From contig NC_133935.1 of assembly GCF_031877795.1 (NCBI RefSeq), forward strand, positions 80,877,748 to 80,941,747: a stretch of 64,000 nucleotides of DNA, in the 5' to 3' direction. Source of the stretch: Strix aluco. Its lineage: Eukaryota; Chordata; Aves; Strigiformes; Strigidae. Shown one piece after another: positions 39,526 to 52,700 of this stretch (positions within the stretch are counted from its first letter, which is position 1; each line of letters starts with the position of its first letter). The position numbers and the translations under genes were made by a program. The notes below the pieces were generated by a model, which saw nothing but the letters and a program-made list of their open reading frames with translations, was not told where the DNA came from and made no database searches.

Positions 39526-42500
39526 TCAGTTGAGATAGCCTCTGCAACACACAGCTCCACATTTACAGACAGTTCTGATCCTCTTTCTGGATGGGCTAAG
39601 ACCATCAGCAGAGTCTGAAGTCAGATCTATTGAACCTGTGACACAGATAAAAACAAACAGGAAGTTTGAGAAGACAGACTGAAACCATGCTAGGCATTCA
39701 GAGAACTTCAAAAAGCCCTCTACCACCCCAGTTCTTAAAAGAATTGTGTGTGAAGCTATACTCAAATTCTGACACCCACGTTACAACTACTTCTCCAACA
39801 CCTCGCATACATATCAGAATCCAAAGCTCAACAGACTCGAGCCTTGTACCCCCAGGTCTGTATCCACACTGATCAGCTGAGCGTGCACCCTGTCTTGAAC
39901 GTCAGTGTCACAGACACCACAAAAAAAGTTCTAAGGATTCAAGCAAGATCAATTGTCAGTACTTAAAGAGAGCTTCTACATGAATGAGGTACAGCTCTGG
40001 CATGTAGAGATGCTTCTCTGAAAACAAAATAGGGCAAGCAATGTATTGTTGTTGTGGGTAAATGGTTTGCACAAAGCTTGGCACACGCAACACCCCTGCC
40101 AGCAAACCTCAAGAATTTTGTATTATATTGGAAAAAAATGAAGTCATAGAATGGTTTGGGTTGGAAGGGACCTTTAAAGACCATCCTGTCCAACCCCCTG
40201 CAGCGGGCAGGGACGGCTTTCACTAGACCAGGCTGCTCAAAGCCCCGTCCAACCTGGCCTTGAACACTGAACCAAAGGTCAAATTATCAAAGAATCACTG
40301 ATCAGCCCAGGCTGGAAGGGACCTCAAAGGATCGTCTGGTCCAACCTTTTGCGGGAAACGGAGCCTAGGTGAGACTACCTAGCACGCTGTCCAATCGCAT
40401 CTTGAAAACCTCCAGTGATGGGGACTCCACCATGTTCCTGGAGAGGTTGTTACAGAGAAAGACAGTTCTCCCTGTAAAAAACTCTGGACCATCCTTCTTC
40501 CATCCTAAACATCTGTACCATAGGACCTACATCCACAACTGAGGCCTACAGACACCAAAATCCAAAGACAAACCCATGGTGCCTTAGGCCACTTAGGTGT
40601 TACAAATGTCTTTATCACTAGGCAGATTACTTAGTAGTTTACTGCAACAGCACGTAAATGCCTTTGAATAAAGGAAAGCTATTATTAATGGTATCCTGAC
40701 CATTCTTTTGAGCATTCTTGTGACAAATCTTCAATATAATTTGCCTTGCCACATGTTCCAACCACAAGCCCTTGCTGTGACCTTGGAGCTCTGAAGAAGG
40801 TAACGCACTAGAGGTGCACACAAAAGCTCCTGGGTGCGCTCAGACAGAGCGACATCCGTTCTAGAACCCAGAGAGCTGTGTTAGGGAGATGCAGCACCTG
40901 ACCTGAAATCCTAACATCAGGCTGCAACAGAATCTGCCAGTGCCCCAAACCTCCTGCAAGAGCAGTGTTAAAATCTGCAGACCTTTCATCTGATAGTCAA
41001 AGGTTAGCTCTTCTCCAGCCTTGATGGTTCGTGTAGAAAACAGTGCTATTCGAGGAAGACGCAAGTCGAGGTTATCAATAAACACATTGAAGACTTGAAG
41101 ATTTGGATCACACTGTAAGGCAAAAATGAAGAGTTTCTGTTAAGAAAACTGCACAGTAAGTTTCATTGAAGTGTTTAAGTAAACCAAGGTCACCGAAAAG
41201 GAAGAACTGGTTCTTCTCTCAGTGACAAAAGTCTGAAATTGATTTCAGAAGATAACAAATTACATTCTTGAAACAGCGTTAAAGAACATTCTCCTTTAGA
41301 ACAAGCTTAGAATCGAGTCCTGTCAAGAAGGCAATCTTTACACAGTATGTAGACTACACTAATACACAACAGCCTATTAGAAAAAAATAAATGCTACCTT
41401 CAAAAGATGACAACAAAAAAGGTAACTTTAACAAAGCAATTAAAGCTACATTCAGAGGTGAGTATTTACCTACAAAACCCACAAAAAGAATTAAAGTTGA
41501 AGGAAAAGAAAAAACAACTTGGCATTTCAAGCCACACACACTCACTATTCTGTATTTCGGTTTAAGCACTGCTTCCAGGTCAGAAATACTATTTTCATAC
41601 TACACATAAATTTCTACTTTCAGTTGCTAATCTGCTTGGCTTCTGAATTACCTGCTCTGGGCTGGGTGGCAGGAGGAGGGTCAAGCATACTAAGCAGGAA
41701 CTAGAAACCACTGTATCATTTTTTCTGGATTGTCAGAAGTCAGTAGTCACTGAGACAGTTTGTTAAACTCTGTATGCTTTTTGCTCTCTAATGTGGGATA
41801 TATTTTACTGTTAAAGAATCAGAAGTGAAGTTACACATTTAACTTTACACTGAAGAGTGAGAATACCTCACTCCCATTTCCAAAAGTGAAGAGCAATTGG
41901 CTGTATCTAAAACTCATCTTCGTCCTTCTCCCTGGCAAGCCCGCATGAAACACAAAGGTCATCAAGCTGACAAATCTGAAGACATGAATTTACTGTATTT
42001 GTAGAACACTGACTGCATACCTCACAAACATTACATCAGTAAGAACTAGTAATTTTTAGTTCAGGAATCTTTACAAATGCAGTCCAGTCTTCTTGCTTTA
42101 GGTACTTCTGTTGAACATGAAATAAAACACTACAAAAATTTCCTGTTTAAAATTTACTTCAAGTTCTCTGGCAAGTTTAGATTTACGAGGGAAAAAGGTA
42201 TCCACAGGGGAGAAATATCAAAGAAAGCACAGGAATTTTCATTTCTTCCTCTACCAATGTTTGAAGGATGAAATTCAGCGTAACACCCCATCCTGCTACA
42301 AAATAATGCATCGACTCCTATCATCTTTGACTCTTCACTAGTTTTATTAAGTACTTCACACATGTTAGGTCTTTTAGTTACTTGGAAAAAACCACCCCCA
42401 AACCAACCCTGTTTTGCTTCTTTAGAACGGGCAGGTTCAGTGACAACCCCAGTCCTACCAGATGCCCACTTCAGGCAGCATCTCATTCCTAGAGTTTTGT

Positions 42501-45500
42501 AGATAGTCTTACTCCAAGTAAGGCAAAGTATTCCATTCCATTTATGATGTCATCTAACTGACTGGACTGTGCTGTCATGAAACAAACTACTTCAGAAAAA
42601 CTGCGAATATGGTAAGAAAATGTTTACAATAGGAGAAGATATTTCTGGCACAATTAGGATAAGTCTCCGACTTCTTAGTATATAAAACAAGGTCTTACAC
42701 TGTGATTCACAAAGTGGGACACATTTCCATATCGAGCTGCATCTACTGTAAATTCATCTGAGTCATAGTCCAAATCAAACAAGTATGTATTTCCCTGGTT
42801 GTCATAGAGCTGGCCTCGTCTCTCTGCTTCCTCACTTGTAATCACCTAAAAAAAGGGAAAAAAAAAAAAAAAAGAAACCTGCATCATATTATTAACTACT
42901 ACTAAATTAAAACAAAAATCACAATCAAGTCAGAAAAAACTTTACTTAATAAAAAATACTACGTTCACTTTTTGATGTTGAAATAGCATTCCATCTCTAA
43001 TGAATAAAGAATACATACATACAGCTAAACTAATTAGTGACCAAGGCTTCCCTGGATGTAATTTGTCTACAGCTGATGCACAGCACAACCCTGTCTCAGA
43101 AAAAATAAATAAATCAGCATGTTCTATTAAGAGTTTTGATGATGACAATCAACTCTTTCTACTTGAAGTTTCTATACAACATTTTTTTCATTAGACCCAG
43201 AAAGCCTTGTTTACCTCACGTAAAGTTTCAAGTTCCTCCCTTTGCACAAAGATAAACAGGTACCAGTCTTTACAACCCAGTCACATTTACAGTCCAGTAT
43301 TCATCTTCTCCCTCCCTAGAAGCATCTCTTCCTGCTATTTTTCACTGCAATGAAAGATTCTATTCATGACAACTTAAGAAAGATAAATCACTTCACAAAG
43401 CTGAATCTATGCAATTAGTATAGCACAAGGTAGAAATCCAGAAACTCCCCAAAGGAAGAAAACTACAGTCACTTTTGACAGAAGCAACAGCTTAAATAAC
43501 TCCATCTGCAGTCTGTTAAATGTACTCTGTTGCGCAACTCAGCAAACAAATCACAATTTGGCAGCAACAGATACAAAATGTGGTGGAATTGGACAAGAAA
43601 AAAAAACTGAAATCCTTCTGACAGATCACGTTTGAGAACTTATTCAGCAGTAGCGAATAAGCAGATGCAGGTGAAAGGGCAAATACACACTCTTTCCTTT
43701 AAGCAACAAAATTACATAATTATCTTTCTGCATTAACCCTTTGGCAGACATTTTTTGAATGACTGACCTCCTGTATGTTCACAAGAGCGATATGAAGGTG
43801 AGAAGTTCAAAGATTTCGGGCAGGAAGCATGGAGGAAATACAGTTAGGACCATAAACATTTGTATGAAGGGACAGAAGGAATTACTTTGTGTAAACTTAG
43901 CAGCAAGGCAGGTTTGTGTCTGAAATACAATCGACTGGATCAGAGAGGCTGCCAGGAGCTACTGATATAAAGAGCCCTGAAGCAGAGCAGAGGTTGAACC
44001 AAATAAACACAGGGCAATACAAAACCTCAGGAGTAATGCAAGATCTGTATTCTATAACATGAAAGTTCTGTTTGAAATAGTATGAGATTGAGTAAACAGA
44101 TAATGTCCATACTACAAGTCTTACTCTTGCTGTTAATCAAAAGTAATAAATACGTTTGGAAATACTACCTTAAAAGTCCAGACAAAACAGAAAAGGGACT
44201 GACAGACTGACTGGTCAGTTTGGCAATAACTGTGCCTGGGGAACAGCAAACACTACAGTAATAAAGATGATCAGGGAAGAACGAAGAATATGACTGCCAT
44301 GAAAGAAGGACTTGCCTTTACAAACACTATCAGGGCATGTATCTAAAATAATTCTTTAGCGACGTATGGGATAAGTATTCTCTTTACATTCAACCTCTTA
44401 CAACTGCTATGGAATGGAGGAACGTTCTGGACAATATTTCTGTCATCTTGAACGTCTGTTTACTGTATTTCTCCACTCAAAAACAGTCTATTATATCGTA
44501 GAAGTCAAGAATAGTTACAACCGAGAGAAAGCTCATCAAGATTTTCTCCAACATTTCCGTTATCGTAAATAATCATCTATATGACATAAATACGTACCTC
44601 TCCAACATATTCCATCACAAAACTGTTGGTTTTAATTTTCTGGAGGGTTTTTACTCCCCAACCACGGCCATTGTTAGTTCTGAAGATGCAAAGAGAATAC
44701 GGTGTACCTTTCTGTACTATCCTATTAGGGCAGTCAGGCCCACACCTACAAAACGAATTGCATTCATAGATAGGCAAGCCAGGCTGGATTTTCAACTTCT
44801 TTCGTTTATTGTAAGCCAAAATAAATCCAGCCTCCTTTGGACAGCACTTCTCAGCGGGGCAGTCAGCGCATTCACAGCCAGTCGTTATTCCATTTATTAC
44901 ATTTATCCCCGGAGCAGGTTTATATTCATTAATGTAGTAGAAGTCTAAAGGAGGGCCTTCAAGATCCACAGTGTTTTCTACCAGAATCATTGCTTTATGA
45001 TTCTTTTTCCTGTTGAGTTCTTCTTTCCATCTCCGCAGAGCTATTCTTTGCTTAGCCTTCTTTACAATGTAATCTGCAACTGCAGGTTTCAAAGCTTTAA
45101 CATGGTTTCTCACTTTCAGTGCTTTGCCTTCTCTCACCCGAGACAAGTATTCATTCTTGTCACTAAGAAAGTTTTGAAGAAGCAATGGGCATTTCAGATT
45201 TTTCTGAGGTTCCCAAGTATTTGAAGATTCTGGCCATCCTTTCCATTTCACAAGATAGTATTCTGTGCCCTTGAAATACAGAAACAGATACAGATTTAGC
45301 CACATTTCATTCTGCTGAAACCCAGCATCACACAGACAAACACAAGAGCTCTGGAGTTAAGAAACGGCATACAGTGCAGAAGGTCTTGATGTCCCCATAA
45401 CAATTAGAACTGGGGAGAAAGAGAAAAATCAAGTTTTCTGTTTGAAAATTAACTTATAGCACAACTTTGGATACTTTACATATCATCTCTAGGGACAAAG

Positions 45501-47610
45501 AAATAAACAGCTGGGATAAACTCTGATCGCTAGCAGTATACCTGGAGGAGACTAGTTTACTGTTAAGGCAGTTAAATAAGTTATACTAACTAGTTGCATG
45601 ACTCGTATGCACAAGCAGAACGTAGTCGTATCAGATACAGAAAAACAAATAAAAATTTCTAAACTTACAAAAAAATAATCTCTAAACACCCACTATTTGT
45701 CATATCAAGCATCCTCCCAAAAGAGTAATCCATTCAAAACACATAATACTGTATTTGTAATCAAGAAGCATAAATTTAGTACTTATTTTAAAAAGGCCAA
45801 ATAACTGTAACAAGGCCAAATCCTGAGACTGAATTTCACTGGCACGATCAAGCCGTAGGAATCCAGTGGCAGCACATGGCCCTAACTCTTCATCAGACAG
45901 ACTACAACAGTCAGGAGAAAAATATAGACTGTTACCTGCAAATAAAGGACAAGCATCGTAATACATACCAAGCTACAACCTAAACGCATCAGCATTGTGC
46001 TTTAACCTCCAGATACGCAAAGGCGAAACATTTCATATTCTAACATCTCTGAAATTTCAGAAAAAGACCTTCCTCCAACATTCCGAAAGCAGTAGTTACA
46101 CCGCTTTCTGTTTATAGTTCAAAGTTTAAAAGGTATTTCATTCGAAGTCAGCAAGAGCTTTGTCCTCACAGCCTACTACTTTATATTATGAGCAAAACTA
46201 CCTTTGGCTCGCTTCCAAATTTCAGCTGAAAGAGTGATCAAATTGGTCTGTGTTTCTCTTACCTCTTCTACCTTGTAGTCACACAAATATTCCACCTCAT
46301 AACTCTTTAGACTCCTGTTGGTGATTCCAATGGATTTACATCTGAGATTTTCCTTCCTACATAATTCTTGGAGGGTCTCAAGTGAAGCTAGACATGGCAC
46401 ATACCAAGCTACAATAAGAAAATTGGTAAAGAATCCTATTTAATGTCTCAGCTAAATTGAAATCATTACGCCTTATCCCAGAGTCCCCACATTATCATTT
46501 GTGATAGCAGTCCACGAGTCTCTTGTACAACTACAGTGTCTCACAGAGTCGATTTCAACCCTTCTCTAACAGGTAACATGACACACATCAATGATGCCCT
46601 GCCTGCGCCTTTATTCTGTACAGGACGTACATTTATAAACAACAGCGAATATTTGGGAGGGTAAGAGACTTCCACAGGTGAAAGCAGCACTAAGAACCGA
46701 ATAATTTTGCTACAATTACAGCACCCCGTAACTGAACCTCGGCGACAAGGAAACCTCCCTTCTTTAGTAAGACCACCAAATATCTGTAGTTAGTCAAGTG
46801 GAATCGAGCACTCGCGATGCAACCATGGTGACCGGACGAGGAAAGAAAGATCCACAGCGCTCTTCCAGAAGGATCGCGGGTGCCTTGTCAGCTAGGCGGC
46901 TTTAAAGGGACGCGACACTCGGCAGCGCGGCACGGCAGGAGTGCCAGCTCCCTGCCAGGGCCGCGCAAACACCGCTGGGGCAGGCTGAAGTTCAGAGCAG
47001 GCGCCGGGGACCGCGCTTCCCTCCCCTCGGCGCCGGCCGGGCCACCGCGGGGCTCTCCCGCCTCAGCTCCCGCCGGCGGCGCGCAGGGCCCCCCCCGCAA
47101 CCACCCCGGCCGAGAAAGGGCCGCCCCCGGAGGAGTTCACCTCCGGGGCACACCGCCAGGAGTCAAGGAAGGCGGGCAGAGGGCGGCGGTCGCCTTTCCC
47201 GAGGCCGCGCCGGGGCCCCCAGCGCCTCCCCCTGCAACCCCTCCACCCTCAGGCGCCTCCCGCCCCCTCCCCGGCCTCTCCCAGGCAGCAGAGACCCCCC
47301 GGGGCAGCGGGCAGGCCCCCAGCCCTCCCCGCCTCGCCCCACTGCGGCCAGGTGGCTGAGAGCGGAGAGGGGCGGGGGAGGCTGGTGGGGGCGGGCGGCG
47401 GCAACGGTCCGAGCGGAGTTGGGCGAGCGGGGACGGGCAGCGGCTTCCCACCGCCGAGAGCGACCGGGAGGCCTCCCCGCGCCCTCCCTCTCGGTGTACC
47501 CAGCGCAAGGAGAAGGGAGGGGGGGAAGCCCGGGCGAGGCGCTCCGGGCCGCCCCGTTCCCCAGCCCGAGTCGCCTCCGCCACCACCTCACCTCCTCGCC
47601 AGCCCTCCAT
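39526..47610 (-). CDS. SUV39H2: SUV39H2, histone H3K9 methyltransferase, complete in 6 exons
   Basis: Exons on the minus strand: 47592-47610, 46263-46408, 44598-45269, 42699-42845, 40983-41112, 39526-39635. All are in phase, 407 residues. Chromodomain at about 44-102 ([30 protein letters not shown]). The pre-SET domain has its zinc cysteines ([27 protein letters not shown]). The SET core has GRGWGV, then NHSCDP at 326-331 split by the exon 4/5 junction, then ELTFDYQ. Post-SET is [10 protein letters not shown] near the end. The enzyme trimethylates H3K9 at pericentric heterochromatin, using S-adenosylmethionine, and its chromodomain reads the same mark. In mammals SUV39H2 is strongest in testis. 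The gene converges on DCLRE1C and follows HSPA14 in tandem. The exon 5 donor (AAAG|gtctgc) is weak. Confidence 0.97.
40143..40270 (-). mobile_element. Short CR1 3' tail in SUV39H2 intron 5
   Basis: The reverse complement of the CR1 3' end (CATAGAATGGTTTGGGTTGG, then the GGGACCTTTAAAGACCAT block) runs to TGGCCTTGAACACTG and stops. It is strongly 5' truncated and lies in the intron between SUV39H2 exons 5 and 6. Confidence 0.9.
40289..40510 (-). mobile_element. Second CR1 tail of a different subfamily
   Basis: AGAATCACTGATCAGCCCAG then GGCTGGAAGGGACCTC opens a second CR1 3' end about 20 bases after the first. The sequence that follows (CTGTCCAATCGCATCTTGAA, GATGGGGACTCCACC) differs from the neighbour, which points to an older separate insertion in the same orientation. 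Confidence 0.85.
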
Positions 47611-47880
47611 CTTGGCGGGGCCGCGCTCGGCGCCGCCGCCAGCCGCGGGTCCAGGCCCGCGCGGCTCCGCCCCGCCTCCGGAAGGGGGCGGCGGGCAGAG
47701 CGCGGCGCCGGCGCGCGCCCCGCCCCCCGCGCGCACGCGGAGGGCTTCGGCGGTAACGGGCGGCGGGGCCGGCTCAGGCGCTTGGAGGCCGCAGCCCCGC
47801 CGTGAGGGAGCGCCCGGGAGAAGGGAGCGCGGGAAGTACCAGCGGAGAGAAGGCTCAGAACGCGGCCCGGCGAAAGGTAC
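46850..47880. promoter_or_regulatory. CpG island and promoter of SUV39H2
   Basis: The region is extremely GC-rich and dense in CpG, and spans intron 1 and the region upstream of the start codon at 47610. GC boxes (GGGGCGGGGC read on the minus strand near 47720) lie about 110 bases upstream of the start. No TATA box is seen. The long open frames here on both strands are compositional. Confidence 0.8.
47592..47610 (-). CDS. SUV39H2: SUV39H2 first coding exon (19 bases)
   Basis: This exon decides the start. It reads ATG GAG GGC TGG CGA GGA G, then donor gtgagg. The single trailing G joins CT of exon 2 to give Ala, yielding MEGWRGAWYVPCL, which lines up with the GAW(C/Y)VPCL start of known SUV39H2 proteins. 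The ATG has a good context (GCCAAGATGG). A longer upstream frame exists in the CpG island but is a GC-rich artefact in my view. Confidence 0.8.
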
Positions 47881-47892
47881 AGCGACTTCAGA

Positions 47893-48090
47893 GAGTCACT
47901 CAGGCTCGAAAAGACCCTCGGGATCACCGAGTCCAACCCTCAGCCCGACTCTGCAAAGTTCTCCCCTACACCATATCCCCCAACATCTCATCCAAACGAC
48001 CCTTAAACACATCCAGGGATGGTGACTCCACCCCCTCCCTGGGCAGCCTATTCCACTCTCTGACCACTCTTCCTGTGAAAAATATTTCAC
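47893..48090 (-). mobile_element. CR1 fragment beside the SUV39H2 promoter
   Basis: GGATCACCGAGTCCAACCCT, CATCCAGGGATGGTGACTCC and CAGCCTATTCCACTCTCTGA match an older CR1 subfamily on the minus strand. The fragment begins about 280 bases upstream of the SUV39H2 start codon. Confidence 0.85.
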
Positions 48091-49100
48091 AGGAATTTCA
48101 AGAATTTTCAGAAATTTCATAATTTTCATCTCAAGTTGTTCATTTCTAGCACGGCCCTACTGCCTGGGGCATCCACCCGGCCCCGGGCAGCGCAGCCTGC
48201 CAGCTCCAGAGCTGAAAGAATGAACCACCAGGAAAGGTTTGAGACGCTGTTAAAAAAAAGTTACACTCTTCACAGCACACTTCTCAGAAGAGGTGTTTCC
48301 TATTCATGCAGCCTTCAAGCCAGCCCCAAGCCCCACAACCCTCCCCCAGCTGGCACCATTGCACACAGCAAACCACCCCCCGAACGGGCCTGGCCACTGG
48401 TTAGTGCTTCAGTGACTCCTCACTGTTTTGGTAAGGGCTGCCCAAGAGAGCCAGACTTTGGGTTTTCCCTCCCAAAAAAGCCCTTTTAAAAGTTTTCATA
48501 GAGAAACTTACTTATTTTCCAGAGATCAAAGACACAGGGATAAGGGAGACAGAACTTTCCCAGCACTTCCTCCACCCAAGGAAGCCTCGTAAAAGTTCAA
48601 ACCCCACACCTAGGCTGGTAAGCCACATGACACAGATACCTGTTTGGAATGCAGTAAGATTTCTATCTATAATATGCAGTATCTCTTGCTTTCGTGAGGC
48701 AGAAAGAATATTGAAATATATGTTCTGCAAACACAAGACAATGTAGGAAGCCTGCAGTAAGACAGGGAACTGAACACAGCTCTCTTCAGATGGGCATCCC
48801 TCGCTCTAGTTTGTCTCTGATTTTGAGGCTCTACTGTTACACATTCATTATTTTGTTACAATAACAGTATTATGTTATTCATTTTACAAGATAACATATG
48901 GCTCTCAGGGTTGAACTGTTGCCCCTTAATTGCACATTAGGCTGAGACCCTCAAATCCCCTAACTACACCTGCCTGCTCTGTCTCCTCCTTATTTCTTCC
49001 CTACCCAAAATGAAAAAAGCTCCCAGCTTATATCCAAACAAATTTATGATGACATATAGATTAGAAGAGTGCCACACAGAATGGAAAATGCCAGGATCTG
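48091..49100. other. Gap between HSPA14 3' end and SUV39H2 promoter
   Basis: I see no coding signal. Short ORFs lack homology I can name. The sequence returns to AT-rich composition after the CR1 fragment. Confidence 0.6.
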
Positions 49101-49114
49101 CATAAAAAAAGTAT

Positions 49115-49120
49115 TTTATT
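49115..49120 (-). terminator. HSPA14 polyadenylation signal AATAAA
   Basis: AATAAA on the minus strand lies 590 bases after the HSPA14 stop at 49707. A closer hexamer at 49594-49599 could be an alternative. Confidence 0.55.
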
Positions 49121-49706
49121 AATAACACATAAATAAGCACACAAAACCCTTACAGACACATTTTTCACGTAACACCACAAAACCACCTTACAGTAATTCC
49201 AGAAAAAAAAAATCCCGCTCAAGAGGCCAGCGTAAATGGGCATCACCTCCACAGTTTCAGACAACATCAAGACCACACAGGATTTCAGTAAAACCTGGTA
49301 CAGTCATTACAGAGTGTATTTTCACCAGTCTAGCTCTCACTGGTTCAATGCTATGCTGGTGAAGCCACTGACAGACCAGCTGAATGGGTACACAACCTGG
49401 TTAGTCCAAGGAAGAAATCTTTAGACTATGCAACATGCTTGTTGCTGAACCACAGGCACAAGCATTTGCCCTTTGCATTTTTTAAATCAGGTGCTGTAAT
49501 TCAATGCTCTGCTGTCCGCATGTCTCGATTAACATTTTGCATCATGCTTCCCACTCCAGACAGACTTGGTGGCAAATTAACATTTTACTTCTGTTTATTA
49601 CAGTCCTCTAAGAATCATTAAAGACATCTCAGAGAGTCACCACTTGGGCAGAAAAGCCAACAAGAGACAAAAATCAACTTAGAAAAATGTTGCCTTTCAA
49701 AAGGGA

Positions 49707-52700
49707 CTATGATGCCACTTCAACAGTGACGATTTCACACTTTCCAGTATCTTGATCTGTGCAGGTAACATGCAAGGACCCATCCCTAGATAAAAAAGAA
49801 AGGGATGTTTAGGACTATCTCAGCACAACGCTTCATATATTACTGCATGTTCCAGAGAGGATAAACAATAGTCTCCATGCAGACAAAAGGAAGAAAGATT
49901 AGCATCAAAATATCCAGGGAAGAATATGCTTCAACATAGATTAAGCTGATTTACAAAATTATGTTTAGTTTGAGTATTTAGATATGCACTTATTGCCCTC
50001 CATTAAAGCATGTATCTTCTCTACATATGCTGGAATAGATTCAGGAACATATTTAAATATTGTAACTAAATTTAATACAGGTTTGTGAACAAAATATGCA
50101 GTAATATTCAAAATATGCATTTTGAGAACCCTGAGCAACAGCAACCAACAGATAAGCACATCTTCTCAAAGCATGAGAACTTGATTTTTCAAAAGTAGTA
50201 GTCTTTAAATATCGAAGATCTCCTTCAATGAGGAAAACCTTAATTTTCAAAATCCAAAAATTAGAGACAACATTGAATCCTACTTCATCTAGACATACAA
50301 CAGTCACACTTAATATTTAGATAGAAATGTGTTCTAGTGCACTTTCCCTTATTCACCTAAAAATTACTAAAAACCCCTTTAAAAAATAATGCAGGTTTTC
50401 TGCACTACACGGTTGCATATATAATCCCTAAAATGTTTTTATCAATGATAAGTGCAAATCTCTGTACGACTAGCAAGGTATTTTAGGAGAAGTCTATTCA
50501 TAGAGCATTAATACACCTGACAGTTAATATAAGAAAATGAAGTATTTTGAACGTGGGTAGTAGTTTTTCAGCAACATCTAGACAACTTTCCTATTATTTA
50601 TAAACGCAGTATGATCTTCAGGACAGTCTTCAGAAGACAAATTTGCTTTGACTACTTAGAATTGCTCCTTCCGATATCTTTATAAACTATTTAGACTATT
50701 CCAAATGAGCCCAAGCACTCCTATTAGGGCCTAAAAAAGTTAATTTCTTCGGTATAATTCCCCACCTTGCCATAAGGAATTTCATGTTCCCACAATAAAC
50801 AGGTAATTCTGTAAAAAATAGATTTACGAAGCCTGATTTCCTGTGGCATTGTTTCTCATGCTTACTCTGAAAGGACAGACACACAGGTTTTCATCACAAA
50901 TGCTGCATATGAGAAGTTCTTCATGGATTCCTTGGCAACTAAAGATTCTACTTCAGTTTTTTGTAAGTGTAGGCATTCAACAGAACTACCTGATCCCCCT
51001 CCACAGAAAATCTGAGATCCTGACTGCTCTCAAGCATGGTTAAACAGATCAACAGTTCAAAAGTTGCTAGAAATCATCTGTACAACTGTGTTAATTTTTA
51101 TTACTTTAGGAATCACACAGTGAAAGCACAGAAGGTACTGCATAAAAACCACATTCCTACAGAATTTACCCCTGCAAGCAATGAAATGCTGAAATTTCTC
51201 AAGACAAAAGTAAATATCCTGTAACAGGAGAAAAGACTGCTTGTCAGAAGTGTGACATTGCAAGTTAAACAGAACAATAAATATTTTGGGTACCTTTTCA
51301 TAGTGAGAACAGTTAGTATATCATGCAGGCCATCCTCCTTTTTATCTAGATCCTGGAGTACAATCTATTTAAAACAAAAAAATATTAAATTATAAAGTTC
51401 TCTAAATCCTTGCACAGCAGTTTAATGGAAGTGACAAAATAGCTAAGGTGTGCAATTCATTCTGTTTAGCATCTCATACTAACAATTCAGCATCGAAGCG
51501 TGCCTCAGTGGACTTCATTCATCTGTAGTGCAAATCTGTGTGCTTCTAGCCAGTTGCACTGTTTCAGTGGTTTTGTTTCAGGGTCTATCACTAAGACAGC
51601 TGGAGTACCTACAACTCTCACAGACTGCAGTAAGAGCTGATCATGTTCCTTTACTTAGGATCAGTTCTGTAATTCTTAGGAATTGTCCTTTCCCTATCCC
51701 CTTATAGATCTTTGGGCAGGACCAAGGTGGAATAACTATTTTCTCAAGTATTCCACCCATTTCAGCCACACCTGCCCCCTCCCTGATGCTTTAAGTGCAC
51801 TGAAGCCAAGGTAAGCACATCATCACTGTTTCAAACAAGTTGTGTTCTCTCAATAGGTTGACTCCCAAGTAATATCTTTATATCAGGTGAGGATTTAATC
51901 ACATCTTACCACTGTGAAAAATCAAGTGTGGTATTTAATACCGAGATCCTGTCCAATCTAGGAAGATCAAAAAGTAATCAACAGCACAAACACTAGCTAC
52001 ATCATTACCTTCAGCAGTTTTATTTCTAAAATGTTGAAGATGTGCGCTACTGGAATGACCTTTTATCCCAGGTGATCTTACCACAGTGCCAAACAAACCC
52101 AGACAGCCATTTAGAAATTCAAAAGGGCAACTTCCACTTCTTTAAAAAGTGCTTCAATACTTCATAACACATTTATAGAGAGCACTTAAAGACTGCTTCC
52201 AAAGAGATGCATGTCATTCTAATTTTGAAACAAGAAGTTTTGGTAGGGGTGAGATTGGTTTCAGGTTGTTTTTTTTCTTCTTTTTCCAACTTTTCAGTTT
52301 GTTTTTTTTTTATTTCCAAGTAGTTGATATTAAAAGTGCATATGAATGTGTATACACTCACCTGTACAAATTTACCTTCTTCATTCATGGGACTTTTCCC
52401 CAATGACTCGTATAGTTCAAGGCATACAGAAGAAGTGTTTCCAGGAGCATGCAGGGTGTGCTGCCTTCGAGCTGGTAATGGTGTCCCTGATGGAAATAGC
52501 ACTGTGAATTTGTCAGCCCCTGACTCGTCTACTCCCTTTAAAAAGAAAAAAAAAGTTCATGCCTTTCTCTTAAGTACTTTACTGAGCTGGAAGTGTTACA
52601 ATAGTGCTCCATGAGAAAAGAAATCCAAGATTCGTTTTCTCTGCCACATTTACCATCACAGCAAGTTAAAAAAAAAAACAAAATTGACATTCCTATAAAT

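Noticed and set aside
46880-48025. Long overlapping ORFs on both strands (up to 257 codons)
   Set aside because: They lie in the SUV39H2 CpG island, are rich in P, R, G and A in every frame, and have no domain. High GC content removes stop codons.
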